A DNA stretch of 64,000 bases from VRUE01 sp963837735 (GTDB taxonomy: Bacteria > Actinomycetota > Thermoleophilia > Solirubrobacterales > 70-9). The notes under the pieces were generated by a model, which saw only the letters and a program-made list of their open reading frames with translations, was not told the origin of the DNA and did no database searches. Position 1 is the first letter of the stretch, and every line of letters starts with the position of its first letter. Below are positions 1-11,656 of this stretch, one piece after another. Where the stretch lies: the NCBI GenBank assembly GCA_963837735.1, contig CAWIOM010000006.1, forward strand, positions 62,001 through 126,000, read 5' to 3'. Made by a program: the position numbers and the translations under genes.

Positions 1-1125
1 CTCGCCGGCCTCGATCCGGCGCGCGGCCGGCGGGTTGAGCGTCACCTCTCCGGCGCCGTCGATCAGCCCCACCACCGAGCAGTCCTCATAGGCGAGCAGC
101 GCCTCGGCGAACGAACGTCCGAGGAGGCCCTCGTCCTCGCGGAGGTAGATCTCGTCGCCTTTGAAGTCGAGCAGCTCGATGAAGGCGATCGAGGCGCCGG
201 ACTGGCGCGCCGAGTGGACGACGAGCTTGGCGATCGTCTCGCGCTTGTCGATCAGGATCGCCTCGTCCCCGGCGACCAGCTCGGCGGCGCTGAGGTGGGC
301 AGGGTCGTGGATCTCGGCGACGATGTGGTACCGGTGCTCGAGGTGACCCGTGCCTTTGGTCAAAGCCAGGACGGCCTTGATCACCTGCGCGTCGGGCTCC
401 TCGTCGGCCTCCGGTGAGAGGACGACGATCGAGCGCGCCTTCTCCGGGCGGACCAGGGCGAGGTGGTCGAGGTCGATCGGCGACCCCGAGCGCGTCACCA
501 CGCGGGTCCGCCTCGGCCTCACCTTCTCGCGGATCAGGTCGTCCATTTCGACCTTGTCGCGGTCGGCGAGCACGACCGCCGACGGGCGCCGGCGGCTCTC
601 GTTGGCGATCTCGAGCTCGGAGAGGACCGTGAAGACGGTGTCCGACCAGCCGAGAATCAGCGTGTGGTCCTCCTCGAGCACGACCGAGCGTCCCTTGCGC
701 AGCTCGCCGATCCGCGAGTCGAGGCCGGTGGCGATCACGCCGATCAGGGCGCTGACGACGAAGAGGCCGCCGAGGGTGACGAGCAGCATCACGACCAGGA
801 AGGGCCAGTTGCCGCCGTCGCCGGCGATCGTGCCCGGGTCGAGCGCGTGCAGGAGGCTGTTGAAGGCCTGGCCGAGGATCCCTTCGCGGGTGCTCGCCTG
901 GTTCTCGGGGGAGATGTCGGCGATCAGGACGACGGCGGTGAAGACGCCGATCAGGGCCAGCGTCACCAGCGCCAGCCAGCCGACCAGGGCGGGGGTGCCG
1001 CGCGCCATCGTGTTGTCGAAGGCGTAGCGGAGGCGCTGGTGGATCGTCGGACGGCGGTCGCTCCGCGGCGCCGGCGCGCTCGCCGAGGGGCGCGAGCTTC
1101 GCGCGCTGTCCATCTGCGGAACCAC
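1..1125 (-). CDS. CASTOR/POLLUX-like ion channel, N-terminal part (cut by window edge)
   Basis: Partial gene of at least 375 codons that runs off the left edge without a stop. It has a short charged N-terminus, a hydrophobic helix at about residues 46-69, a second helix at about 108-133, then a Rossmann-like RCK/TrkA-type nucleotide-binding region starting at HTLILGWSD (about 154-162). This order matches the CASTOR/POLLUX family of cation channels of the inner membrane; the family call is from recalled sequence pattern. I chose the GTG at 1125 because AGGAGG lies 4 nt upstream; an ATG at 1113 is the alternative and has no ribosome site. A second member of the same family lies at the right edge of the window. 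Confidence 0.75.
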   Translation of the reverse strand, partial: MVPQMDSARSSRPSASAPAPRSDRRPTIHQRLRYAFDNTMARGTPALVGWLALVTLALIGVFTAVVLIADISPENQASTREGILGQAFNSLLHALDPGTIAGDGGNWPFLVVMLLVTLGGLFVVSALIGVIATGLDSRIGELRKGRSVVLEEDHTLILGWSDTVFTVLSELEIANESRRRPSAVVLADRDKVEMDDLIREKVRPRRTRVVTRSGSPIDLDHLALVRPEKARSIVVLSPEADEEPDAQVIKAVLALTKGTGHLEHRYHIVAEIHDPAHLSAAELVAGDEAILIDKRETIAKLVVHSARQSGASIAFIELLDFKGDEIYLREDEGLLGRSFAEALLAYEDCSVVGLIDGAGEVTLNPPAARRIEAGE

Positions 1126-1252
1126 CCGGCCTCCTACGCGCCTGCTCACCGCGAGAACAATATTCCGCCACGTCCTCTGCTCTCGCGAGGGGCAGAAGAA
1201 ACAGAGATGGACTGCCCCCCGCTTCCGCGTCCGGGGCGTGGCGGGCGAGGGC

Positions 1253-3457
1253 TTAAGCCTCGGCGGGCTCCGGCTCGGATGAGCCGTTCTCGAAATTGAG
1301 GTTGGGCAGGACGCGGTCGAGCCAGGAGGGCATCCACCAGTTCCAGTCGCCGAGCAGCTTCATCGCCGCGGGCACGAGGATCAGCCGCACGAGCGTCGCG
1401 TCGAGGGCGATCGCCACCGCACAGCCCATGCCCAGCTCCTTGATCGAAGGGACCCCGGTGAGCACGAAGACGGAGAAGACGGCGGTCATGATCAGCGCCG
1501 CGGAGGAGATCGTGCGAGCGCTGGAGGAGAGGCCCTCGGCGACGGCGCGGTCGTTGTCGCCGTGGGCCATGTAGCGCTCGCGGATCCGCGACATCAGGAA
1601 GACCTCGTAGTCCATCGAGAGCCCGAACACGATCGCGAAGATCAGCGGCACGTTGATCGTGTCGAGGGCGCCCTGGCTTTCGAAGCCGAGCAGGCTGTCG
1701 AACCAGCCCCACTGGAAGATCGCGACGAGGACCCCGAAGGCGGCCCCGATCGAGAGCAGGTTCATCAGCACCGCCTTGAGCGGCAGCAGCAGCGAGCGCA
1801 GCATCACCATCAGGACCAGGAAGCTGAGGGCGAGGACGAAGAGGACGATCTTCCACATCGAGCCGCTGACCTGAACCCTGACGTCGTGGCCGCGGGCGGT
1901 TTCGCCGCCGACGCTGACGGAGGCGGCGGCGCCCAGGGCCGAGGCGGGGACAACCGTGTCGCGCAGCCTGTCGACCAGGGCGATCGCGGCCTCGGACTCG
2001 CTCGGCGCGCTCGGCGTCGCCTGCAGCAGGGCGCTGTTGGCGCTGTAGACGGGCGGCGCGACCGAGGCGACGCCCTCCGTCCGGCCCAGTTCGCGGGCGA
2101 AGCCGTTGACGACGGCGCGATCGGGCGCCCCGCTGAACGAGGCGACCACCTGCACGGGGTCGGCACCGCCGCCGTCCTGCCCCTGGGCGAGTTCGTTGCC
2201 GACCCGGACGTCGCTTCCCTTCGGGAACTGGCCGATGGCTTCGTTGCCGGTCTCGATCGAGAGCAGGGGGATGGCGAGCGTCAGCAGTACGGCGCTGACC
2301 CCGATCACGGCCCGCCAGGGGTGGGCCATGACCCTCGCCGACCACCTTTCCCAAAAGGTCGGGCCGTCGAGGTGCGTGCGCTCCGGGCGGCGGAAGACGC
2401 GGCGCTTGAAGAAGGAGAGGACCCGGGCGACGATCCCGCCGGGCATGACGCGGTCGCCGAGCAGCGCGATCAGAGCGGGGAGCAGCGTCGTCGCGGTCAG
2501 GATCGAGACGGCGACGACGGTCATCGCCCCCAGCGCCATCGAGCGCAGCGCCTGGTTGTCGACCATCCAGAGGCCGGCCAGCGAGACGATCACGGCGAGG
2601 CCGGAGAAGGTGACCGCGAGGCCCGAGGTGGAGAGCGCCTGGGCGCGGGCGTCGTCGGGGTCGCGCCCGGCTCGGCGCTCCTCTCGGTAGCGGGCGAGGA
2701 TGAAGAGCGAGTAGTCGATCGCCACCCCGATCCCGATCATCGAAGCCATGTTGGTGACGAAGACCGAGGTCGACATCTCCAGGGAGATGAAGTAGATCAG
2801 GGCGCCGGTGACGATGACGCTGACGAAGCCGAGCGCCAGCGGCAGCGCCGCCGCCGCCAGCGAGCCGAAGACGACGAGCAGGATCAGGGCGACGATCGGG
2901 AAGCCGCCCGCCTCGGCCTTGGCGAGGTCCTTCTTGGAGAGCTCCTGCATCCCCGCCCAGATCGTCGGCTGGCCGGCGAGATAGGTGGTCACGCCTCCCT
3001 CGGCGGTGCCGGGGTCGAGGTCGGCGCGCAGGTCGACGGCGGCGTCGATCTGGTCGTCGCCACCCAGCGAGCTGCGCAGGGGCGCGAGCGCCGTGCCGGT
3101 CCGCAGGAGCTGGGCCTCGGTGCGCCTCGCCTCGGCGGGCGGCAGCGACACCCCGTCCACCCCGGCAACGGCCGAGCGCACCCGGTCGACGGCCGCGGCG
3201 CGGTCGGCGCGGCCGGCGGGCCCAGCGGCTCTGAGCACCACCGCGATGCCGTCGGAGCGCCCGCCGAACTCGCTTTCGAGCGCTTCGTTGACGGCTTTCG
3301 ACTGGCTGCCCGGGACGTCGAAGCCGCCGCCGGTCAGGTGATCCGTCTGGTGGGAGGCGATCGGCAGCGCGACCAGCAGCACCACCACCCATCCCGCCAA
3401 GACCCAACGCCGGTGACGTCCGAGGAACCCCGAGAGCTGGATCATCGCGTCGCGCAT
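1253..3457 (-). CDS. MMPL/RND-family membrane transporter
   Basis: 734 residues, a normal length for MmpL-type exporters. The order is one N-terminal membrane helix (about 15-35), a large extracellular loop, a block of helices, a second large loop and a second block of helices, giving two similar halves. The family exports lipids or hydrophobic drugs using proton flow. The substrate cannot be read from the sequence. A TetR gene lies 228 bp upstream on the same strand and is the obvious candidate repressor, a common pairing for MMPL exporters. The intergenic stretch between the two holds no other gene. The ATG at 3457 directly precedes a typical short cytoplasmic N-terminus. Confidence 0.9.
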   Translation of the reverse strand: MRDAMIQLSGFLGRHRRWVLAGWVVVLLVALPIASHQTDHLTGGGFDVPGSQSKAVNEALESEFGGRSDGIAVVLRAAGPAGRADRAAAVDRVRSAVAGVDGVSLPPAEARRTEAQLLRTGTALAPLRSSLGGDDQIDAAVDLRADLDPGTAEGGVTTYLAGQPTIWAGMQELSKKDLAKAEAGGFPIVALILLVVFGSLAAAALPLALGFVSVIVTGALIYFISLEMSTSVFVTNMASMIGIGVAIDYSLFILARYREERRAGRDPDDARAQALSTSGLAVTFSGLAVIVSLAGLWMVDNQALRSMALGAMTVVAVSILTATTLLPALIALLGDRVMPGGIVARVLSFFKRRVFRRPERTHLDGPTFWERWSARVMAHPWRAVIGVSAVLLTLAIPLLSIETGNEAIGQFPKGSDVRVGNELAQGQDGGGADPVQVVASFSGAPDRAVVNGFARELGRTEGVASVAPPVYSANSALLQATPSAPSESEAAIALVDRLRDTVVPASALGAAASVSVGGETARGHDVRVQVSGSMWKIVLFVLALSFLVLMVMLRSLLLPLKAVLMNLLSIGAAFGVLVAIFQWGWFDSLLGFESQGALDTINVPLIFAIVFGLSMDYEVFLMSRIRERYMAHGDNDRAVAEGLSSSARTISSAALIMTAVFSVFVLTGVPSIKELGMGCAVAIALDATLVRLILVPAAMKLLGDWNWWMPSWLDRVLPNLNFENGSSEPEPAEA

Positions 3458-3685
3458 TGGCTGGTTGGCCAGTCTTACGGCCGACCGAACCGGCGTCTGT
3501 GAGGAGGGTCACGCCTATCCCTTCTCTGTAGAAGCCAAACTCCATGATCCGACCCACAGTCCTCATGTTCGGTGCGCTTAGGGGGGCCGCAGTGAGCAGG
3601 CGTCGACGCTCCATCGGGGCGGCGGCCCGAGGCCGAGCGACACGGTCAGGGGCCGCTCGTTCCCCAGCCGACGCAACGGCGGCTC

Positions 3686-4342
3686 TTAGACGGTCAGGAG
3701 CCACGCCATTGCAGGAACCCGGGCGCCAGGCCGGGCGTTCGAGACTAGCAGGTGGCGGGCCGAGTCGGTGCCCACCGCGAGGGCGGCGTCGAGGTCGCGG
3801 TCGGGCTCGGAGAGGGCCTGCAGGGCGAAGCCGTCGCCGACCGCGAAGAGGAAGCAGACGATCGCCTCGGCGTCGTGGCGGAGGCTGATCACGCCCTCGC
3901 GCTCCTTCGCCTCGAGGACCTCGGCGACGTGCGTGCGGGTGCGATCGAAGAGCTGGCCGACCTCGTGCTGGATGTCCGGGTTCTGGCGGCCGGCGCTGAA
4001 CAGCTCGTAGAGCAGGAGGAAGAACCCGGGCTCGTTGTCGATCATGTCGGTGAGGCTGGAGACGAGGACGTCGAGGACGCCGTCGACGGTCTTCGCCTTC
4101 TCCAGGGCAGCGTCGAGGCGGGCGACGCGGATCTCGGTGTCGCTGCGGACGACCTCGACCAGCAGCCGCTCCTTGGTCCCGAAGTAGTAGTGCAGCAGCC
4201 CGCGGCTGACCCCCGCCTCGGCTGCGACCTGCTCGAAGGTGGAGCCGGCGGCGCCGCGCTTGGCGACGCTCTCGCGCATCGCGTCGACGATGCGCTGGGC
4301 CTTGTCCCCGCTCAGCTCGCGCTCTTTGGTTGCCGCCTCCAA
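3686..4342 (-). CDS. TetR-family transcriptional regulator
   Basis: 218 residues. The N-terminal helix-turn-helix is clear: STFEQVAAEAGVSRGLLHYY at about residues 34-53, followed by FGTKERLL. The rest is the helical ligand-binding domain typical of the family. It lies 7 bp after the membrane-anchored protein gene at 4350-4793 and 228 bp before the MMPL transporter on the same strand, so it probably controls the exporter, or its own operon, in response to an unknown hydrophobic ligand. The last 15 or so residues look unstructured. Confidence 0.88.
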   Translation of the reverse strand: MEAATKERELSGDKAQRIVDAMRESVAKRGAAGSTFEQVAAEAGVSRGLLHYYFGTKERLLVEVVRSDTEIRVARLDAALEKAKTVDGVLDVLVSSLTDMIDNEPGFFLLLYELFSAGRQNPDIQHEVGQLFDRTRTHVAEVLEAKEREGVISLRHDAEAIVCFLFAVGDGFALQALSEPDRDLDAALAVGTDSARHLLVSNARPGARVPAMAWLLTV

Positions 4343-4349
4343 CCCGTTC

Positions 4350-4793
4350 CTACGCCCCGTTGATGCTGGTGCTGCTGGTGTACTCGAACTCCTCTTCGGC
4401 CCCGAAGAGGGCGTCGAGAAGGGTCTTGCGAGCGTCCTCGCTGAGCACGATCGCGATCACGGCGCCGACCAGGCCGAGCAGGATGACGCGGCGCAGCCTG
4501 CCCTTCCTCTTCTTCCTCGGGGCACGAAGCTGCTCGGAGGCGTCGCGAAGGCTCTCAGCGGCCTCGCGCAGGTCCTTCTGCACCTTGCGGTCGCTGGTCA
4601 CCGCCTTGACCGGGCCCTTGCCGTTGCCGGTCGCGCGGCCGAAGGCCTCACGGGCGGATTCGAACGCGTTGCGAAGGTTGTCGCGCAGGTCGTCGTCCTC
4701 GATCAGACGCTGGACATAGGGGTTCTCGCGCGCGGTCGCGTAGATGTCGGCGGCGCGGTCGGCGGTCTGGGTCGCCTTTGTTGTCTTGGCCAT
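4350..4793 (-). CDS. Small membrane-anchored protein of unknown function
   Basis: 147 residues, not recognised as a named family. The N-terminal two thirds are charged and predicted helical (about residues 10-95). A basic patch RKKRKGRLRR (about 93-102) follows, then one hydrophobic helix, VILLGLVGAVIAIVLS (about 103-118), and a short acidic tail. The basic patch just before the helix fits a cytoplasmic N-terminus held at the membrane. It lies 7 bp before the TetR gene and about 90 bp after the GT39 gene on the same strand. Confidence 0.7.
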   Translation of the reverse strand: MAKTTKATQTADRAADIYATARENPYVQRLIEDDDLRDNLRNAFESAREAFGRATGNGKGPVKAVTSDRKVQKDLREAAESLRDASEQLRAPRKKRKGRLRRVILLGLVGAVIAIVLSEDARKTLLDALFGAEEEFEYTSSTSINGA

Positions 4794-4883
4794 GCCTCTC
4801 CTCGGGTGGGTCCAGGGGTTGTCAGCTCAGGATAGCCGTCGAGAGGTCGCCGGGTGCTGCACCCGGCCTGCCCGGGCAACGAT

Positions 4884-6429
4884 TCACCAACCCGGGCCGA
4901 CCCCGTCGACGAGGACCCCGTTGCTGCCGAAATTGAGGTCGGCCCCGCGCACGGCGCGCAGGCGAAGCCGCGCCAGGTCGGGCCCGGGCAGCACGTAGCG
5001 GCGCACGTAGAGCTGCCCGGCGGGCCCGTACCCGGCCTGGCTGGAAACCCGGCGCCAGCTTGCGTCGCGGGATCGGCGGGGCCGGGCCGAGGGAGATGAA
5101 GTCGATCTCGTGGACGTACCAGGGATAGCGTTCCGACTGCACGACCTGGAAGGAGCCGCTGCCCAGATAGTGCCGGAGCGAGGCCTGCCCCAGGGTCCAG
5201 GAGACGAGGGCGCGCGGGCCGGTCGGCTCCCCGAGGCGGGCCGCGACCGCCGCCCAGTCCGGGCGCTGCAGGGCCGGCGAGACGCTCGCCCAGACGCTGA
5301 AGCCCAGCGAGTACGCGAACAGGGCGGCGCCGACGACGAGCCCGGCGCGGCGGGCGCCGTCGAGGGTCGAGCAGATCGCGACCGCGGCCAGCAGGGGCAC
5401 GACCGCCGGGATCAGGTTGCGGGCGAGCACGTAGTCCTTGGCCGGCGAGAGGACGGCGAGCGCGATCGGGATCGCGACGGTGGCCGCGACAAGGGCCAGC
5501 GGGATCGCCACCCGGCGGCGCTCCTGCGCGGACCCGCGCGCGAGGAGCAGGGCGAGGGCGGCGAGCACGAGCGCGAACGGAGCGATCGCCGCGAGCGGGC
5601 TCTCGGGGCGGGCGATGATGTCGCCGGTCTCGCCGATCAGGAAGGTCGCGCCGCTCTCCCAGATCCGGTGGCCGAGCGCGTGGGTGGCGATCCATTCGGC
5701 GTGCCCGGCCGCCTGCTGGTGCAGGGCCAGCGGCGCCAGCGCCAGCCCGGCGAGGACGACGATCCAGAGGCCGCGGGCCGCCTCGCGGCCGCGCCGCCGC
5801 AGAAGCCAGGCCGCCTCGAGAGCGATCGGGAAGACCGCGAAATAGTGGGTCGCCAGCGCCAGCGCCGAGAAGACCCCCCAGAGGATGAGGTCGGGCCGCC
5901 GGCCCCGATCGAGGGCGCGGACGAAGTGGAGCGCCGAGGCCGCGCAGAGCAGGACGAGGAGCGCGTAGCCGCGCGCCTCCTGCGAGTACCAGAGCAGCAT
6001 CGGGTTGGCCGCGACCAGGGCGGCCGCGGCGATCCCGGCTCGCCGGTCGCGGAGCTCGGCGGCCAGCAGGTAGGCGACCGGCACGGTGGCGACCCCGGCG
6101 AGCGCCGAGAGCGAACGCAGGCCGAACTCCCCTGTCCCGGCGAGCTGGGTCCAGGCCCAGGCGAGCGCGTAGTAGAGGGGCGGCGCCGACTCGCTGTCGC
6201 GGACGCCTTCCATCGCCTGGCCGAAGCTGCCGCCGAGGATGCGGCCGACGGTGACGATCTCATCGTGGTGCAGCGACTGAACGCCGAGCGTCGCGAAACG
6301 GAGGACGGCGGCGAGCGCCGAGAGCCCGGCAAGGGCCCAGAAGGCTCGCGAGCGCGAGCGAGCCCACTCCACCACGGCCCCCACGGTCCCCGGCCGGGCG
6401 CCCCGGTCGAGCGCCTCCGCGACCTCCAT
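4884..6429 (-). CDS. GT39-type membrane glycosyltransferase (one frame break near 5040)
   Basis: About 515 residues when read through the break. The N-terminal half has many membrane helices and the family signature HHDEIVT near residue 55, with acidic residues in the first loop as in GT39/ArnT/PMT enzymes that use a polyprenyl-phosphate sugar. SQEARGYALL near 150 is also typical. Near 5040 the reading frame must move by one base: the straightforward frame turns into arginine-rich noise to a stop at 4822, while the next frame continues AGYGPAGQLYVRRYVLPGPD and ends with TGA at 4884-4886. The start ATG at 6429 lies 2 bp after the lon stop, so the gene is probably cotranscribed with hsp20-lon. 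The acceptor is unknown. Confidence 0.78.
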
Positions 6430-6431
6430 CC

Positions 6432-8822
<2,391 letters not shown>

Positions 8823-8824
8823 CG

Positions 8825-9241
8825 CTACTCCCTCCCTATCGGCACCCGCCGGGTGGTGTCGGCCGGGTCTCTGAGGGGAAGCTCGACGCGCAGCACCCCG
8901 TCCTCGTAGGTGGCCTTGGCGCGATCGGGGTCGACGTCGACCTGGAGCTCGACGATGCGCCGGAACGGGCCGGAGGGGATCTCGACCTGCTGGTAGACCC
9001 GGCCCTCGGTCTCCTGCACGTGCCGTTCGCCGACGATCGCCAGCTGGCGGCCGCTGACCTCGATCCCGACCTCCTCCAGGTCGATGCCGGCGAGGTCGAC
9101 CTTGACCACCGCCCGCTGCGGCTCGCCGCAGTAGTAGACGTCGACGTTGGGAGAGAAGCCCGTCGCCCGCCTGCTGCTCACATATGTGGCCCGGCTCCAG
9201 CTGTCGCCCAGCGTCAAAGCGAATAGGTCGCGTCGTGGCAC
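8825..9241 (-). CDS. Small heat shock protein, Hsp20/alpha-crystallin family
   Basis: 138 residues from the GTG at 9241. The alpha-crystallin domain spans about residues 30-130: a beta-sandwich with GIEVSGRQLAIVGER, the IPSGPF segment and the closing motif ATYEDGVLRVELPL, which is the conserved A-x-x-x-n-GvL signature. It acts as an ATP-independent holdase in the cytoplasm. No convincing ribosome site is seen before 9241; an in-frame GTG at 9181 would give a 119-residue protein that still holds the whole domain, so the true start is open. It leads the hsp20-lon-GT39 operon. Confidence 0.9.
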   Translation of the reverse strand: MPRRDLFALTLGDSWSRATYVSSRRATGFSPNVDVYYCGEPQRAVVKVDLAGIDLEEVGIEVSGRQLAIVGERHVQETEGRVYQQVEIPSGPFRRIVELQVDVDPDRAKATYEDGVLRVELPLRDPADTTRRVPIGRE

Positions 9242-9288
9242 GCAGAAAACATAGCCACCGGGAGCCGTCTACCGCCGAATCGCCGGTC

Positions 9289-9332
9289 GAGTGCTGCATC
9301 GCGCCCCCTATGTGGGGCGGGATGCAGCACTC
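9289..9332 (-). terminator. 18-bp stem-loop between small Cys protein gene and hsp20
   Basis: Arms 9289-9300 and 9321-9332 are perfectly complementary (12 bp); a single G-G mismatch (9301/9320) is followed by six more pairs (9302-9307 with 9314-9319) and a 6-nt loop. It lies after the stop of the gene at 9369 and before hsp20, both on the minus strand. No T tract follows, which is usual for terminators in GC-rich actinobacteria. It could also act as an attenuator or RNA element in the hsp20 leader. Confidence 0.5.
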
Positions 9333-9368
9333 GCCGGCGGGGACGCTCGAAGCGGTGTGGGCTTTGGA

Positions 9369-9575
9369 TTACGCGGCCTGGGACTGGGTCGCCCAGCGCG
9401 GCGGGCGCATGAGGAGGACCGGCTGGCGGGGCGGGACGAGGCCCTCGGGGCGGTTGGGCCGGAAGGTCGTGCAGGGCTCCTCGAGCTCGAGCGCGCAGAG
9501 CATGTTCCTGCGGAAGTAGCAGTCCTCACAGGTGGGCGCTTTGGGCTTGCGCGGCATCGGGCGGCATGTTGCCAC
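9369..9575 (-). CDS. Small cysteine-containing protein of unknown function
   Basis: 68 residues with four cysteines in the core: CEDCYFRRNMLCALELEEPC (about residues 16-35), preceded by a basic segment and followed by a proline-rich tail. The CxxC pair and the later cysteines could bind a metal, but no family is recognised. An internal ATG seven residues in (MPRKPKAPT) is an equally good start. It is monocistronic, with the stem-loop at 9289-9332 downstream. Confidence 0.6.
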   Translation of the reverse strand: MATCRPMPRKPKAPTCEDCYFRRNMLCALELEEPCTTFRPNRPEGLVPPRQPVLLMRPPRWATQSQAA

Positions 9576-9709
9576 CGTCCCGTCGCTTTCGTGGGGGGCA
9601 TTCCCGCAAAGCGCAACGTCTTTGACACAGCTTCGTCACACCTTCCCCGCGTCTTGCGAGGGTCTCGAGTCGCCCAAACGGCCGGCCGGCCTCGTTACCA
9701 TGCACACGG

Positions 9710-10336
9710 ATGGAGGCTCACAAGCGCACAGACGACCTCGCCGCATCGCCGCAGCTCTTCGAGAGCGACTTCCTCAACTTCTTCTCGCGGGTCCACCCGG
9801 CGATCCCGGCCGTCGTCTTCGTCCCGGTGATCGTCGTCATGGAGTGGCTCGGCCTGAGTCGCGGCCAGGCGGTCTGGGAGGTGGCGCTGCTCAACCTCGG
9901 CGGCGTCTTCATCTGGACCCTGACCGAGTACTGGCTGCACAGGCTCGTCTTCCACTGGGAGCCCGACAACGCCTTCGGCCGGCGCATGCACTTCGTCATC
10001 CACGGGATCCACCACGACCACCCCAACGACAAGCTGCGGCTGGTCATGCCCCCGGCGGTGGCGATCCCGCTGGCGGCGCTCTTCTTCGGCGCCTTCGTCC
10101 TGATCTTCGGGACCCCGACCGCGTACCCGCTCTTCGGAGGCTTCATCTTCGGCTACCTCGTCTACGACTACACGCACTACTACGTGCACCATTTCGTCCC
10201 CAGGTCGAGGTTCGGCAAACAGCTCCGCGAGGCGCACATGCGCCACCACTTCCAGGATCACCGCTTCGGCTTCGGCGTCTCCTCGCCGCTCTGGGACGCC
10301 GTCTTCAGGACGATGCCGCGGCTTCGGCGTCGCTGA
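9710..10336 (+). CDS. Fatty acid hydroxylase superfamily membrane protein
   Basis: 208 residues with four hydrophobic segments and the di-iron histidine clusters of the sterol desaturase/fatty acid 2-hydroxylase family: EYWLHRLVFH (about 76-85), HGIHHDHP (about 98-105), YTHYYVHHF (about 155-163) and HMRHHF (about 177-182). Such enzymes hydroxylate a lipid acyl chain at the membrane using oxygen. A TTGACA at 9622-9627 upstream and a TACCAT at 9696-9701 just before the ATG are possible promoter parts, but their spacing to each other is too long to form one promoter. The 3' end overlaps the convergent regulator remnant by 32 bp. Confidence 0.85.
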   Translation: MEAHKRTDDLAASPQLFESDFLNFFSRVHPAIPAVVFVPVIVVMEWLGLSRGQAVWEVALLNLGGVFIWTLTEYWLHRLVFHWEPDNAFGRRMHFVIHGIHHDHPNDKLRLVMPPAVAIPLAALFFGAFVLIFGTPTAYPLFGGFIFGYLVYDYTHYYVHHFVPRSRFGKQLREAHMRHHFQDHRFGFGVSSPLWDAVFRTMPRLRRR

Positions 10337-11511
10337 GCGCCCGGGCCCGCAGCGCCAGCTGCAACTCGAAGCGGGCGTCCGGGTCGTCGAGCTGCCCGCC
10401 GAACAGCTCGCGCAGGCGGGCCACCCGGTAGCGCGCCGTCTGCGGGTGCACGTGCAGCTCCTCGGCCATCGCCACGGAGTTGCCGCCGTGGCGGACGTAG
10501 GCCGCGGCGGTCCGCCGCATTCGCTCACCGGCCTTCTCGGTCAGGCCGTCCAGCGGGCGCCAGACGGCGTGCCGCGATCCGCTCGCCGATCCGGCGCCCG
10601 TCGAGCAGGAGCATGTCGGCGAGATGGTCCTCGACCCTGAGCAGGCGGGACGCGCCGGCCTCCACCGGCCCGGCGCCCAGCGCGCCGGCCTCGGCTGCAC
10701 GCAGGGCGAGCGCCGCCAGCGTCCACGAGATCGCCAACTCGGCGACCCCGCCCGAGGGGCCGAGTGCCGCGCGATGGCGTCCGGCGGCGCGCTCGATCTC
10801 AGTTCCCCGACCGGGGCCCGACGGGATCGGGTAGGAGGATGCAGCCGACTCCTTCGAGCACCGTGGCGAGCGCCCCCGCCGGCAGGCGCCGGGAGATCGC
10901 TCCGACGTCGCCCTCGGCGCAGGCGAGGGCGGCAACCGCGCGCGGCAGCGCCCAGCCGGCCTCGCGGGCCGCGGCCCTCAGGTCGGGCATCCGGCGGCTG
11001 CGGGTCGCGGACCAGAATCGCGGCGAGCTCGCGGCGGCGGCGGCGGCGACGGTCCTCGACTTCCGCCTGGGCCTCCGCGTAGCCCTCCACCGAGTCGGCG
11101 GAAAGCTCGTCTATATAGGCGAAGATCGCCTCGGCGAGCAGGCTCAGCACCTCGGGGTCGAGCCCGGCGCGCCGACCCGCCGCGGAGATCCGCCGCCAGG
11201 CGACCCGGGCCCCGACCCGATAGGCAGACTGCAGGGAGTCGAGCGTCCGGCCCTGCCGCAGCTCGCCGCGGCCGAGCGCGACGTAGACCTCGCGGCCGAC
11301 CCCGCGGCCGCCCTCGGGATCGCGGATCAGGGCGACGAACTGGCGCAGCGCCTCCTCCACCCCCGTCCTGGATGCCGCGCCCGAAACCGCCCTCCAGCGG
11401 CCGCGCGTACTCGGGGACCTCGCGAGCGATCGCGGCAAGCGTCTCGGCGGCGACGCGATCGAGCTCGGGCTCGATCAGTCCTCGCGACCTCCTCGGCTGA
11501 GGCCACGCCAC
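10305..11511 (-). pseudogene. PucR/CdaR-type regulator, broken by several frame shifts
   Basis: The product can be followed only by changing frame about four times, near 11375, 10990, 10815 and 10560. Pieces in order are an N-terminal helical part (EPELDRVAAETLAAIAREV), a sensor-like part (GVEEALRQFVALIRD to ELAAILVRD), a middle part (PDLRAAAREAGWALPRAVAA) and the C-terminal PucR-type helix-turn-helix with AAAYVRHGGNSVAMAEELHV and HPQTARYRVARLRELFG. The C-terminal helix-turn-helix and the HP-TV/AR-YR-RL signature identify the PucR/CdaR class. Four breaks in 1.2 kb suggest a dead gene, though assembly indels are common in this window. It ends inside the convergent hydroxylase gene. Confidence 0.7.
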
Positions 11512-11656
11512 GGCTCCAGGTCCTTCGAATCGACCCTGATTTCCTTTGAACTTGTCATTCTTCTTATAAAAAGTGGCGGAATATAGTGGTCATTTCGCCT
11601 AAATTAGAGCATCTCTATCAGCGTAACTTGCTCGTCATGCACACGACATCGGCGAG
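11512..11656. promoter_or_regulatory. AT-rich divergent promoter region
   Basis: This 145-bp gap separates the minus-strand PucR remnant from the plus-strand desaturase. From about 11540 to 11625 it is clearly richer in A and T than anything nearby (for example TTCTTATAAAAAG at 11561-11573 and CCTAAATTAGAG at 11598-11609), which marks a likely promoter. I cannot fix a -35/-10 pair with the right spacing. Confidence 0.4.

Noticed and set aside
1562..3502. 646-codon plus-strand frame opposite the MMPL gene
   Set aside because: Low-complexity translation rich in Asp, Arg and Gln; the minus strand encodes a well-formed transporter.
9289..9332. CIRCE heat-shock operator
   Set aside because: The GCACTC/GAGTGC halves are in the wrong order and their spacing is wrong for HrcA binding.
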